Counted from the first letter of the stretch, positions 52,240 to 61,467 are shown. The stretch: 64,000 nt of DNA from CABQCM01 sp965145485 (GCA_965145485.1 CBCTCU010000008.1:16944-80943), one strand, 5' to 3'. Notes: generated by a model not told the origin, from the letters alone. Program-made: numbers and translations.

Positions 52240-53508
52240 ATGAAAAAGGCGTTGCTGCTGGCCTTGCCCTTTCGAGGCCGTGCGGCGCTGTGCGACCGGC
52301 GGCTGGCCGAATTCCGATCTAGGGAGCGGCTGTGGAGCACGCCCCATCTGGGGCTTCTGACGGTGGGGGCCATGCTGCCGGGAGACTGGCGGGTGGATTA
52401 TGTCGACCTCTCTTTTGAGCCGCCGGCGAATTACGATTACGACTACATCTTGATGTCCCCCTCCACCGCGCAGGCGGTGCAGGCGTATGAGATTGCCGAC
52501 GCGGTGCGCTCGCCCCGTACGAAGGTGATCCTCGGCGGCCCGCATGTCACCATGCTGCCGCGGGAAGCGCTCGCTCACGCCGACGTGGTTTTTGCCGGGG
52601 AGGGGGAGGAGACGGTACGGGAATTTTTGCGCGACGAAGCCTCGGGCGGGGCCGGCGGCCTTTACCGCTGCTTATCGCCCCCCTCCCTGGAGCTCACGCC
52701 CATCCCCCGCTATGAGCTGGCCGCCCGTTACCCCTACCGCAGCGTGCCGGTGCAGCTCTCTCGCGGATGCCCGCACCAGTGCCGCTTTTGCCTGTCGTCC
52801 ACCATTTATGGAAGGCGGATTCGCCGCAAGAGCCCCGACCAGATCCGCGCTGAGCTGGAGGTCATCCGTTCGCTCTGGGCAAGGCCCTTCCTCTTCTTTA
52901 CCGACGATAACCTGTTTATCAACGACGCCTTCAGCCGCGCCCTTGTGTCCATTTTGGAGCAACACCCGGTCGACTGGTACGCCTTCACCGACGTTTCGAT
53001 TGCCGAGAAAGACTGGCTGCTCGACCGGCTTTATTCCGCCGGGTGCCGTAAGCTTCTCATCGGGCTGGAGAGCCTCGATCCCGACAGCCTCCAGCAGCTC
53101 AACGCTTCCGGCTTTAAGCGCAGAAAGCGCGTGGCGTACGAGCAGGCGGTCGAGCGGATTCAAAGCCGGCGCATCGGGGTGGTGGGAAGCTTTGTGGTCG
53201 GTCTGCCCGGCGATACCGAGGAAACCTTTGAACGGCTTTACCGGTTTATCTACTCCACCTGCCTGTACGGCACCAACATCACGGTGTCGACCCCCTTTCC
53301 CGGCACAAGGATGTATGCCGACCTGATCGCGCAGGGAGTACCCCTCAGCGGCGACTGGAGCCGTTACGATGGGTTTACGCTGCTGTACGACCTGCCCCAT
53401 CTCGATCGCGCGGCCTTTGAGCGCTGCTATACCCGGCTGATTGAGCGCGTCAATTCCGCCGAGCGGCTCGAGCGCGTTGTGCGGTATTTTATGCGGACCG
53501 GGCAGTGA
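52240..53508 (+). CDS. B12-binding-type radical SAM protein 5
   Basis: 422 residues, paralogue of the proteins at 38854, 40310 and 41634. B12-type domain with GGPHVTMLPREALAHADVVFAGEGEE, cluster motif CPHQCRFC (Cys177, 181, 184), FTDDNLFINDAF, and STPFPGTRMYADL in the shared C-terminal segment. Start ATG 52240 follows GGGAGGTG. It stands apart after a 255-base gap with no gene, so it may have its own promoter. Confidence 0.9.
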   Translation: MKKALLLALPFRGRAALCDRRLAEFRSRERLWSTPHLGLLTVGAMLPGDWRVDYVDLSFEPPANYDYDYILMSPSTAQAVQAYEIADAVRSPRTKVILGGPHVTMLPREALAHADVVFAGEGEETVREFLRDEASGGAGGLYRCLSPPSLELTPIPRYELAARYPYRSVPVQLSRGCPHQCRFCLSSTIYGRRIRRKSPDQIRAELEVIRSLWARPFLFFTDDNLFINDAFSRALVSILEQHPVDWYAFTDVSIAEKDWLLDRLYSAGCRKLLIGLESLDPDSLQQLNASGFKRRKRVAYEQAVERIQSRRIGVVGSFVVGLPGDTEETFERLYRFIYSTCLYGTNITVSTPFPGTRMYADLIAQGVPLSGDWSRYDGFTLLYDLPHLDRAAFERCYTRLIERVNSAERLERVVRYFMRTGQ

Positions 53509-54031
53509 GGCCGATGGAGCGCCGCTTGCCTCTTTCAGCGTCGGCATTATAGGGCGCAGGCACTGAAGATACCCGCGGCACATGAGCAGAGCGATGGCCC
53601 GCGCATCGGCCATGGTATACCATTGTCGAACTCGGCCGTATGGGACGGGAATAGGGTTGCATCTCCATACAGGATATACCGTGCCGGGTACTGTCCTCCC
53701 CAAAGACAGCGGATATCCGTGCAGAAGCCGCTTAGGAATGTCTGGCTCGATGACAAAAGCACTGGTACGGGCCCCGTCACACGGCCGCTGGATTCATTAC
53801 ACAACAGTAGAAATTCGAGAACAAAACTAAATTTGCCCGTTCAATGTCCGGTGAGGCAACGGTAAGGGGCGGGGTTCCCTACGATCGAATGATATACCCC
53901 GGTTTCAAAGGGAGATGTGGCCATAGGTCACGCAGTGTATGGCCGGCCGATGTGTCCTCACCGGCAAGGCCAATGCCGGGAGCCGGGGCCTTGTCCGGAT
54001 ACCGGCTTCGCCGCAGACAGGAGGAATGACA
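53509..54031. other. Intergenic region inside the cluster, nothing recognised
   Basis: 523 bases. Small frames on both strands lack ribosome binding sites. Composition is less GC-rich near 53,780-53,840, where a promoter for the next operon could lie, but no consensus pair was found. Confidence 0.5.
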
Positions 54032-54580
54032 ATGCGGGGTGTGATTCTCTACGCCACGCGGTACGGATCAACCAAAACGGTCTGCCAATGGATTCGGCAG
54101 GGAATGACCCGCCACGAGGCCGAGATTCATCCGGTCAAGGGTTGGGTGGAGGAGGCGGACTTTTTCATCTTGGGCTGCCCCATCTTTGTGGGAAAGCCCC
54201 ATGGGGATATGCTGGATTTTTTACAATCCTCCCGCTCTCTTTTGGCTGGACGGCCGGTCGCCGTATTTATTACCTCTTGGGCCGAGTCGACCCCCTACCG
54301 CGCAAGCTGCGCCGATTTTCTCTCCCTGCTGCGGTTTTACCTTGCGCCTTGCTCGCCCATCGCCGAGGCCTCGCTCCCGGGGAGGCTGGTTATGGAGGAG
54401 ATCACCCCGGGCGACCGAAGGACAATGCGGCGCCTGCTCCGCCGTGTCGACGCGCTGTCCGCCGATTTTCATTCGGAAGCTATCGTCTGGAAGGATGCGC
54501 GCGACCGGGAGAGGTGCATGGCTTTTGGCCGCCGGCTCGACGCCATTTTAAGCAACGATCCGCCTATCGGCGGCGCATGA
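54032..54580 (+). CDS. Flavodoxin-domain protein
   Basis: 182 residues. The FMN-phosphate loop is ILYATRYGSTKTVCQWI, followed by EADFFILGCPIFVGKP, as in HemG-like (protoporphyrinogen oxidase-type) flavodoxins. It would carry low-potential electrons; in this cluster the radical SAM enzymes and the BCR/HGD activator all need such a donor. I place the start at ATG 54032, eight bases after AGGAGG; ATG 54026 is too close to it. Confidence 0.8.
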   Translation: MRGVILYATRYGSTKTVCQWIRQGMTRHEAEIHPVKGWVEEADFFILGCPIFVGKPHGDMLDFLQSSRSLLAGRPVAVFITSWAESTPYRASCADFLSLLRFYLAPCSPIAEASLPGRLVMEEITPGDRRTMRRLLRRVDALSADFHSEAIVWKDARDRERCMAFGRRLDAILSNDPPIGGA

Positions 54581-54654
54581 AGCCAGCGAATCCGGCAAAG
54601 GGGAAGAAATCCCCCTTCCGCCGTCCCAAAGATAACGCCCGAAAGGAGCTTTCC

Positions 54655-55365
54655 ATGATACGTTTCGACCGTCTAGAGGCCGTGGCCTTTGATTATTATG
54701 GGACCCTGGTCGATATCCAGAAGCCGTTTGAGCGGATTCGAGAATGGTTCGACCGGTTCCTGCAAAGCAGCGGACGATATACCCCTGCGCTTTCGGACGC
54801 TTTTTTTATGCGCTTCTCGCGCGAGCGGGCCAGATTGGCCTGCGCGCCAGCCTTCCTGCCCGGCTATGAAATTCTGGCCGAGAGCTACGCGGCCGCCTGT
54901 CAGCGTTATCACCTGCTTGCCGACCGCTGTGGCTTCAACCTGTTGATTTGCGATCTCTTTGCCCGCCCCAGAGCCTACGACGGGGCGAAAGAACTGGTGG
55001 AATGGCTGCGTGCCAGATGCCGGGTGGGGCTGATTACCAACGCGGACAACGGGATCCTCAGGCAATCGATTCGCCGCCAGGGCTTTGCCTTTGATTTTGT
55101 CGTCACCTCGGAGGATGCGCGCTGCTGCAAACCGGCCCCGGATATTTTCCGGCGGGCCCTCGGGCAGCTCGGCCTGCCGCCCGACCGGCTGCTGATGATA
55201 GGCGATTCCCTGAGCGAGGACATACTGGCCGCCCGCCGCTGCGGCATCCCGGCCCTGTTTCTCAACCGCCATGGCCAGCCGGCCGACGGCCCGACGGCGA
55301 CCGGCCTCGCCCAATTGCGCGATATGCTCGAAAGCGCTTTGCCGCCCGAGAAACCCCACGTTTGA
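54655..55365 (+). CDS. HAD-family hydrolase
   Basis: 236 residues. HAD motifs: DYYGTLVD (nucleophile Asp, with Tyr at the usual second-Asp position), LITNADNG (motif II Thr), KPAPDIF (motif III Lys) and MIGDSLSEDI (motif IV acids). The helical cap lies at residues ~20-100. Likely a small-molecule phosphatase; the missing second Asp is more like haloacid dehalogenases, so dehalogenase or phosphonatase chemistry is possible. GAAAGGAGC precedes the start. It could reverse or proofread the PEP-synthase-like kinase. Confidence 0.85.
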   Translation: MIRFDRLEAVAFDYYGTLVDIQKPFERIREWFDRFLQSSGRYTPALSDAFFMRFSRERARLACAPAFLPGYEILAESYAAACQRYHLLADRCGFNLLICDLFARPRAYDGAKELVEWLRARCRVGLITNADNGILRQSIRRQGFAFDFVVTSEDARCCKPAPDIFRRALGQLGLPPDRLLMIGDSLSEDILAARRCGIPALFLNRHGQPADGPTATGLAQLRDMLESALPPEKPHV

Positions 55366-55380
55366 TCGGAGGAGCCAGCC

Positions 55381-56709
55381 ATGCACTACGAAGTCGCCGT
55401 CATGAATTATCCCCTGTTTGAACCGGGGCGAACGCAACAGGACCCACGCGCCCTGCTCCTCGATGGCGCTCCTTTTTTTGAGCACCCCCACCTGCCGGCG
55501 GCGAGGACGCCGGTGTATATCCATATCCCCTTTTGCGACAGCCTGTGCGATTTCTGTGTGTACAACCGCGTGGGAACGGCGGGACGCGGGGAGGGGGTGG
55601 AGGAATATCTCAACGCCCTGTTGCGCGAGATCGCGTGGTACGCCGACGCGCCGGCCGTGCAGGGGCATCCGATCGATTCGGTCTTTATCGGCGGGGGAAC
55701 CCCTACCGTGCTCTCCGCTTCCCAACTCGAGCGTCTGCTGCAGTGCATCCGCCGTTGCTTTGGGCTGAGGGAGTGTGAGATCACCGTCGAGTGCAATCCT
55801 CTCAATGCGCCGGTGGAGAAGCTGAGGGTACTTCGCGAAAACGGCGTAACCCGCGTCAGCATCGGGGTGCAGACCTTTTTCGATCCCACCCGCCGCCGGC
55901 TGCATATCGCAAAAAGCGGGGAGGAGGCAGCCGCATGGATCGCCCGGGCCAAAGAACTGGGATTTGACGATGTGTCCCTCGACCTGATGTATGGCTTCCC
56001 CGGCGACGGCGCACAAGCGGTCCAGTCCGACCTCCAACGCGCCGTATCCCTGGAACCGGGGCACATCTCGCTTTATCGCCTGACGTTGTTCGCCTATACC
56101 AAAATGTACCGCGACCTGGCCCGCAGCGGGCAGTCGCTGCCCGATGAGGAAGAATGCCTCAAGCTGTTCGTCGGGGCCCACCGCACCCTGCTGGAAAGCG
56201 GATATGAGCTGGTCAGCGGGCAGGAATATGCAAAGCGGGGGCGTACCGTCCGTTTTTGGGAGGATACCTACGACGGCTATGGGCCCAATCTGGCTTTGGG
56301 GGTGTCGAGCTTCGGGTATTTGAGCGGTTATTGCTATCAAAATGAGAGCCGGGTCGAGGATTATATTCGCGCGGTCGCACGCGGCGAGCTTCCGGTTGAG
56401 CGGATGAGTAGGAAGATTACGCCCGAACAGCTTCGCGAGCGGGCCGTGGTCATGGGGCTGCGCAGGGGAAAAGTTTCCAAAGAGCGGTTCCGGCAGGCGT
56501 TCGCCGCCGAACTGACCCAAGCATTTGCCCACTCCGTCGGCCGCCTGATCCGGCGGGGGCTGCTGTACGAAACCCCAGAGGAATTGCGCCTGAGCGAGGA
56601 GGGGCTCTTTTTTCAGGGAAACGCCAGTGTGGAATTTATGGAGTCGGTATTTCGCGGGGTATCGCCCTTGAAAAAGAAGATGTGCATCGGCACGCACACC
56701 ATGCCGTGA
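55381..56709 (+). CDS. HemN-like radical SAM protein
   Basis: 442 residues. Radical SAM motif CDSLCDFC (Cys52, 56, 59) in the HemN/HemW context YIHIPFC, followed by FIGGGTPTVLSASQL, VECNP, VSIGVQTF and LMYGFPG, the usual order. The C-terminal HemN domain is present. Members act as heme chaperones (HemW), coproporphyrinogen dehydrogenases, class C methyltransferases or cyclopropanases (as in jawsamycin and CC-1065 pathways). Being between HAD and FabZ/ACP genes, a tailoring methylase/cyclopropanase is favoured over heme metabolism. Assignment within the family needs phylogeny. Confidence 0.88.
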   Translation: MHYEVAVMNYPLFEPGRTQQDPRALLLDGAPFFEHPHLPAARTPVYIHIPFCDSLCDFCVYNRVGTAGRGEGVEEYLNALLREIAWYADAPAVQGHPIDSVFIGGGTPTVLSASQLERLLQCIRRCFGLRECEITVECNPLNAPVEKLRVLRENGVTRVSIGVQTFFDPTRRRLHIAKSGEEAAAWIARAKELGFDDVSLDLMYGFPGDGAQAVQSDLQRAVSLEPGHISLYRLTLFAYTKMYRDLARSGQSLPDEEECLKLFVGAHRTLLESGYELVSGQEYAKRGRTVRFWEDTYDGYGPNLALGVSSFGYLSGYCYQNESRVEDYIRAVARGELPVERMSRKITPEQLRERAVVMGLRRGKVSKERFRQAFAAELTQAFAHSVGRLIRRGLLYETPEELRLSEEGLFFQGNASVEFMESVFRGVSPLKKKMCIGTHTMP

Positions 56710-56721
56710 GGAGGAAGCAGG

Positions 56722-57156
56722 ATGAATCGAGCGGAAATAGAGCGTATCCTACCCCATCGGGGAAGCATGCTGCTGTTGGACGAGCTCATCCCCGGCGGGG
56801 ACGCAACGGCGACCGCCCGTTACCGGGTGCGGGGGGATGAATGGTTTTTGCAGGGGCATTTCCCCGGCAATCCCATGGTTCCCGGTGTGATTTTGTGCGA
56901 ATGCATGGCGCAGGCCTGCTGCGGGCTGATGGATTTGGGCGGGGGCCTGCCCTTTCTGGTGCGGGTGGAAAAGGCCGTGTTCCGCCATCCCGTGCACCCT
57001 GGCGGGGACCTCACCCTCCGCTGCCGGATGACCCGGCGGCTCGACCCCTTCCTGACGGCCGAGTGCGAGGCGTGGGACGACGGCAGGCTCTGCGCGCAGG
57101 CCACCCTGCAATTGTGCGTGAAGACATTGGAGCATAAGGAGACAAGCTATGTTTGA
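56722..57156 (+). CDS. fabZ: 3-hydroxyacyl-ACP dehydratase
   Basis: 144-residue hot-dog-fold dehydratase of the fatty-acid cycle. Shows LPHRGSMLLLDEL at the N-terminus and the active-site helix FLQGHFPGNPMVPGVILCECMAQ with catalytic His46 and Glu60. AGGAGGAAG precedes the ATG; the end overlaps the ACP3 gene by 8 bases. It starts a FabZ-ACP-FabK-FabF block. Confidence 0.93.
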   Translation: MNRAEIERILPHRGSMLLLDELIPGGDATATARYRVRGDEWFLQGHFPGNPMVPGVILCECMAQACCGLMDLGGGLPFLVRVEKAVFRHPVHPGGDLTLRCRMTRRLDPFLTAECEAWDDGRLCAQATLQLCVKTLEHKETSYV

Positions 57157-57376
57157 GACCATTGCCCGCGTGATCGCGGCGCAAAAAGGAATTTCCCCGT
57201 CGGCCGTGACCATGGACAGCCGGCTGGAAGAACTGCGCGTCGATTCCCTCGACGCGGTCGACATCCTCATGGCACTGGAGGATGAATTTTCCATCAAACT
57301 CAATCTGCGCCGGCGGCTCGCCACGGTGGCGGAGGTTGTCGACGCGGTAGAGCAGGCGGTCGCCAATGCAAAATAG
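57149..57376 (+). CDS. Acyl carrier protein 3
   Basis: 75 residues with LRVDSLDAVDIL (Ser33), the most housekeeping-like of the three carriers. It overlaps both fabZ and fabK, implying it carries substrates for those enzymes. Confidence 0.93.
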   Translation: MFETIARVIAAQKGISPSAVTMDSRLEELRVDSLDAVDILMALEDEFSIKLNLRRRLATVAEVVDAVEQAVANAK

Positions 57377-58298
57377 GCTGACCGCCCTGCTGGGCATCGA
57401 GCACCCGGTTTTGCAGGGGGGCATGGCCTGGATTTCCCGCGCCCCGCTCGTGGCGGCGGTCTCCAACGCCGGGGGGCTGGGCGTCCTCAGCGCGGTGGCC
57501 GACAGCCCCGAGCAGCTGCGCGACGAAATCCGGCGGGTGCGCGCTCGAACCAACCGCCCCTTTGGGGTCAACCTCATGCTGCACAGCCCTTTCGCTGCCC
57601 AAGCCGCCCATATCCTCTGCGAGGAGCGGGTGCCGGTGGTGACGACCGGCGCGGGAAGCCCGGCGCAGTATATGGACGACTGGCAAGACGCCGGTATCCT
57701 TGTCATCCCGGTGGTCGCCTCGGTCGCTTTCGCCCGCTGGATGCAACGGGAAGGGGCCTGCGCCGTGATCGCGGAAGGCTGCGAGGCGGGAGGGCACATC
57801 GGGGAGAGCACCACCATGTGCCTTGTACCGCAGGTGTGCGACGCGGTCAGCCTCCCGGTCATTGCGGCCGGAGGGATTGCCGACGGGCGGGGGATGGCCG
57901 CCGCGATGCTGCTGGGCGCGCAGGGCGTGCAGATGGGAACCCGTTTTCTTTCTGCCGAGGAATGCGGGATTCATCCCGCGTACGCGCAGCGGGTACTGCA
58001 AGCCAGGGATACGGGTACGGTGGTCACCGGACGCCCCCAGGGGCGGCCGGTCCGGTGTTTGAAATCACCGCTGGCCGACCGCCTGCTGCAAAGCGAATCG
58101 CAGGGTGAAAGTATCTATCCGGCCGGCGGGCTGCGCCGCGCCGTCGACGAGGGGGACGAGGAGGAGGGCTGGTTCCTGGCCGGGCAGGCGGCCGGCCTTG
58201 TCCGGCGGCGGATGCCGGCCGCTGAGATCGTTCGCGAGGTGGTTGGGCAGGCCCTTCTCTGCCTGAGGCAGGGTGGAGCGCTGGCCGGACAACCGTAG
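57366..58298 (+). CDS. fabK: Enoyl-ACP reductase II (FMN-dependent)
   Basis: 310 residues of the FabK/nitronate-monooxygenase TIM-barrel fold: HPVLQGGMAWIS at the N-terminus, VSNAGGLGVL, EGCEAGGHIG (catalytic His) and IAAGGIADGRGMAAAMLLGAQGVQMGTRFL (FMN phosphate). FabK reduces the enoyl-ACP double bond using NAD(P)H and FMN and is the usual enoyl reductase in many Clostridia. Next to fabZ, acp and fabF it is FabK rather than a monooxygenase. Confidence 0.9.
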   Translation: MQNRLTALLGIEHPVLQGGMAWISRAPLVAAVSNAGGLGVLSAVADSPEQLRDEIRRVRARTNRPFGVNLMLHSPFAAQAAHILCEERVPVVTTGAGSPAQYMDDWQDAGILVIPVVASVAFARWMQREGACAVIAEGCEAGGHIGESTTMCLVPQVCDAVSLPVIAAGGIADGRGMAAAMLLGAQGVQMGTRFLSAEECGIHPAYAQRVLQARDTGTVVTGRPQGRPVRCLKSPLADRLLQSESQGESIYPAGGLRRAVDEGDEEEGWFLAGQAAGLVRRRMPAAEIVREVVGQALLCLRQGGALAGQP

Positions 58299-58477
58299 GA
58301 CGGCCGGAGCATCGAATGGGCGGTGTTGGATGCCAAATGCGCCCTTACCCGCCCTGTTGCCGACCATCGGCCCGGGAATGGGCCCCTTTGTGCGGCTTCT
58401 TGACGCGATATGCGAATCCCCCGTTCGGCAAAACAGGCCGGCCTATGGAAATCCATGGAAAGTGAGGCGGCATAGCA

Positions 58478-59710
58478 ATGCATCGGGTAGCGGTGACCGG
58501 GCTGGGGGTTGTCTCCCCAGTGGGAAATACGGTGGATGCGTTTTGGAGCAGTCTGCTCGGCGGGCGCTGCGGCGTCGGGCCGATCACCCGGTATGACGCA
58601 AGCGGCAGTGCGGTTTCCCTCGCCGCCGAGGTCAAAGGGTTTGATCCCACCCTTTATTTTGACGTGGGGGAGCTGCGGCGGACCGACCTTTTTGTGCAAT
58701 ATGGGTTGGCCGCCGCCGATCAGGCGATGAAGGATTCCAAGCTTTCGGGGCGGGTAGCACCGCAACGGCTGGGGGTTTATTTCGGCTCGGGAATCGGCGG
58801 AGCGTCGTCCACCCTGCAGGGGGCGAAAACCCTGCTCGAGCGGGGGGCGGAGAGGGTTTCTCCCTATTTTATCCCTCTGGTCATCGCCAATATGGCGGCC
58901 GGGGCCATCGCCATACGCTACGGCGCCAAAGGCCCCTGCCTTCCGGTTGTGACGGCCTGCGCCACCTCCTCCCACGCCATTGGGGAGGCCTATCGGGCCA
59001 TCCGGCATGGCTATGCCGACGCCATCCTCGCGGGCGGCTCTGAGGCAGGGATCAGCCCCCTGATCATGGCCGGGTTTATCAACTGCAACGCCCTTTCCAT
59101 CCAGAGCAATCCGGCTCGCGCCAGCCTGCCCTTTGACCGGCGGCGGGACGGCTTTGTCATGGGGGAGGGCGCGGGCGCGCTGGTGCTCGAGGAATGGGAT
59201 CACGCCCGTGCGCGGGGAGCGCGCATCTATGCTGAGATGACCGGCTACGGCAACACCTGCGACGCCTATCACATGACTGCGCCGCTGCCCGGCGCGGAGG
59301 AAAGCGCCCGCGCTATCATGATGGCCATGGAGGAGGGCGGAATGGTCGCCTATGACCAAATCTACTTCAACGCTCACGGTACCGGCACCCCCATCAACGA
59401 CCGGGTGGAAACCCTTGCGCTCAAGCGGGTGTTCGGCCAGGGGGCCTATCGCATTCACATCAGCTCCACAAAATCCATGACCGGACATATGATGGGGGCA
59501 GCCGGTGCGGCCGAGGCGATCGCTTCGGTGCTCTCGCTTTATCATGGCGTTATGCCGCCCACGGTGGGATTGGTGGAACCCGATCCGGAATGCGACCTTG
59601 ATTATCTACCCACCCAGGCGAGAGAGGGCGAGGTCTGCCTCGCCCTGTCGCAGTCGCTGGGGTTCGGAGGGCACAACGCCTGCCTGGCCTTCCGGCCAGG
59701 GGAGGGGTAA
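58478..59710 (+). CDS. fabF: 3-oxoacyl-ACP synthase (ketosynthase 3, FabF type)
   Basis: 410 residues, the most canonical ketosynthase here: RVAVTGLGVVSPVGN, Cys161 in VVTACATSSHA, His in NAHGTGTPIND, and SSTKSMTGHMMGAAGA. It elongates acyl-ACP with malonyl-ACP. It is preceded by a 180-base gap, so may have its own promoter, but stays colinear with fabK. Residue identities are closer to housekeeping FabF than those of ketosynthases 1 and 2, suggesting it makes the basic chain. Confidence 0.93.
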   Translation: MHRVAVTGLGVVSPVGNTVDAFWSSLLGGRCGVGPITRYDASGSAVSLAAEVKGFDPTLYFDVGELRRTDLFVQYGLAAADQAMKDSKLSGRVAPQRLGVYFGSGIGGASSTLQGAKTLLERGAERVSPYFIPLVIANMAAGAIAIRYGAKGPCLPVVTACATSSHAIGEAYRAIRHGYADAILAGGSEAGISPLIMAGFINCNALSIQSNPARASLPFDRRRDGFVMGEGAGALVLEEWDHARARGARIYAEMTGYGNTCDAYHMTAPLPGAEESARAIMMAMEEGGMVAYDQIYFNAHGTGTPINDRVETLALKRVFGQGAYRIHISSTKSMTGHMMGAAGAAEAIASVLSLYHGVMPPTVGLVEPDPECDLDYLPTQAREGEVCLALSQSLGFGGHNACLAFRPGEG

Positions 59711-60431
59711 GCATGGGGCAGCGCATATCCCGCGGCCGGCTTGCACGGTTACGTATTGAGCAACTTGCGGACGGCGGCCATTTTCATGAGACAGACGTTG
59801 AGGCCGTATCCGGCACCCCCTTGCAGTTTGAAGAATAGGGGCAAAAGTTTCAGCAGGCGCGGCCGCGCTCACGGAAAAGGAAAAGGGCGGCCGTCCGCGG
59901 CACCCTGACCGGCGGCTGTGTCCGTATACGGGGTGCGGGGAAGCCCGGAAATTCTGACGAGCGCGCAGGCATGGATGGGCGAGACGTTGAATATTCTGAA
60001 AAGGGTGAAGGGCATCCCAAGAGGCCGAATGTCGGTTTTTGCGGCAACCCATTTTGGAGGATCGAACCAAAACGCATCGGGAGAGGCTGTGCGAAGGACG
60101 CCTCAGGGCCTGCCGCCTGATGAAGCGATGAAGCGGCGCACCGCCCCTTGCCGCATGGGAGGGGTGACCTTCCCCTTGCGGAGGAATGGAATGTATCGTT
60201 GGCTTCGGTTGCACGAGATGGTCGGGGCTTTCTGTCCTTATGTGCATTCTCCCGGCGGATTGTGGCATATCCCCGGCAAACGGGACGGCGCGCATCCCAT
60301 GCCGCAGGATGTGTATGAATCCCCAGAATGGTGGGATAAAATCCAAACGCGGGGGAAGCTTTGGCCTGTGATGCAGGGCGGTCATTGCGGTTTCCATACC
60401 GTAATCCTATGATTATCGAGGGTAGATTGCT
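59711..60431. other. Intergenic region between fabF and the phosphopantetheinyl transferase gene
   Basis: 721 bases with no gene I can support. A 164-residue frame at 59918-60412 on the plus strand is full of Trp, Pro and Gly without a family pattern, starts at a GTG without a ribosome binding site, and overlaps long minus-strand frames. It may be decayed sequence. Confidence 0.45.
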
Positions 60432-61124
60432 ATGATCGAGGTGCAGCTGGTACGGCTGTCGGACGACTTTACGCCTCCCGCTGAGGCGATGAACTGGATT
60501 TCGCGCGAGCGCCGGGCAAAGATCGCCCGGTATCAACATCAAAAGGATTCAAGGCGCAGCCTGGCCGCCGAGCTGCTGATGCGACGTGCGGCTGCCCTCT
60601 GGCTATCCCTGCGGCCCGACCGGCTGTCTTTTGATCACAACCCCTACGGACGCCCCTATCTGGCCAACGTCCGTCATTTTAAATTTAATGTGTCCCATTC
60701 GGGGGACTATGTCGTCATCGCGGTCAGCCGCCGGACGGTCGGCGTGGATATCGAGCGCATCGGCCGGTGCGACCATGCTCTGGCCGATCGCTTTTTTTCT
60801 CCTGCGGAAGGGCGTTACCTGCGTTCCTTGCCCGACAGTGAGCGCGAACGGGCCTTTACCATGCTCTGGACCTTGAAGGAGTGTTATACCAAGGCTCAGG
60901 GCAAAGGACTGCTCATTCCTTTTTCCTCCTTTGGCTTTCAACTCAAGCCGGTCATTCGGCTGGAGGGAGGTAAACCGGGGAGGGCCTATTGCTTCGAAAG
61001 CATGGTGCTCGACCAATACTGCCTGTCGATTTGCCACTGCGAGCGGGGCGGGGAGCTTGTCCTTCGCACCATGCGGGAGGAGGAGCTCTACGAGCAGTTT
61101 GGCCGTCTTTTAAAGGAGAAATGA
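60432..61124 (+). CDS. 4'-phosphopantetheinyl transferase (Sfp type)
   Basis: 230 residues. Transfers phosphopantetheine from CoA to the Ser of acyl carrier proteins. Motifs: KFNVSHSGDYVVIAV (P2), TVGVDIERIGR (Mg site) and LWTLKECYTKAQGKGL (P3). Sfp-type enzymes serve secondary metabolism, so it presumably activates the three cluster ACPs. Start ATG 60432 with a weak upstream GAGGG. It is the last cluster gene and is followed by a strong terminator. Confidence 0.95.
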   Translation: MIEVQLVRLSDDFTPPAEAMNWISRERRAKIARYQHQKDSRRSLAAELLMRRAAALWLSLRPDRLSFDHNPYGRPYLANVRHFKFNVSHSGDYVVIAVSRRTVGVDIERIGRCDHALADRFFSPAEGRYLRSLPDSERERAFTMLWTLKECYTKAQGKGLLIPFSSFGFQLKPVIRLEGGKPGRAYCFESMVLDQYCLSICHCERGGELVLRTMREEELYEQFGRLLKEK

Positions 61125-61467
61125 AATTTCGCCGCGTCCACCGGGGCGCGCGGCGGCTAACGTCAGCAACCGTAAGGTTGCTGGCGTTTTTTGCAATCTG
61201 CGGGATGGGCCGGGAGAAAGCGTGTTCAGAGAGTCACCTTCGGTGGAAGCGGGCTTGTCCGGCGGCCTGTGGCGCCCTTTTGGCCCAGTGGCGCCCCAAG
61301 CCGGTATCACCCGTGCGGCCGCGTCACGCAAGCACCGGAAACGGCCGTACAGCTCCTGTGTCTTGGACGGAGAAGGCGGCGGACGAATGATAAATCCGCC
61401 GTTGACATCCGAACCGGTTGAGGGTAGACTAAGGTAGAATCTCAATGTGGAAGGAACGTGATTCCCC
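61125..61467. other. Intergenic region with cluster-end terminator
   Basis: 343 bases holding the terminator at 61159-61192 and no supported gene. Confidence 0.5.
61159..61192 (+). terminator. Strong intrinsic terminator at the end of the cluster
   Basis: AACGTCAGCAACC (61159-61171), loop GTAA, and GGTTGCTGGCGTT (61176-61188, one G-U pair) run into six T (61187-61192). Confidence 0.92.

Noticed and set aside
54673..56697. 674-residue minus-strand frame
   Set aside because: Exact shadow of the HAD and HemN-like genes, whose motifs are clear on the plus strand.
59918..60412. 164-residue plus-strand frame in the cluster gap
   Set aside because: GTG start without a ribosome binding site, odd composition, no family pattern, overlapped by minus-strand frames.
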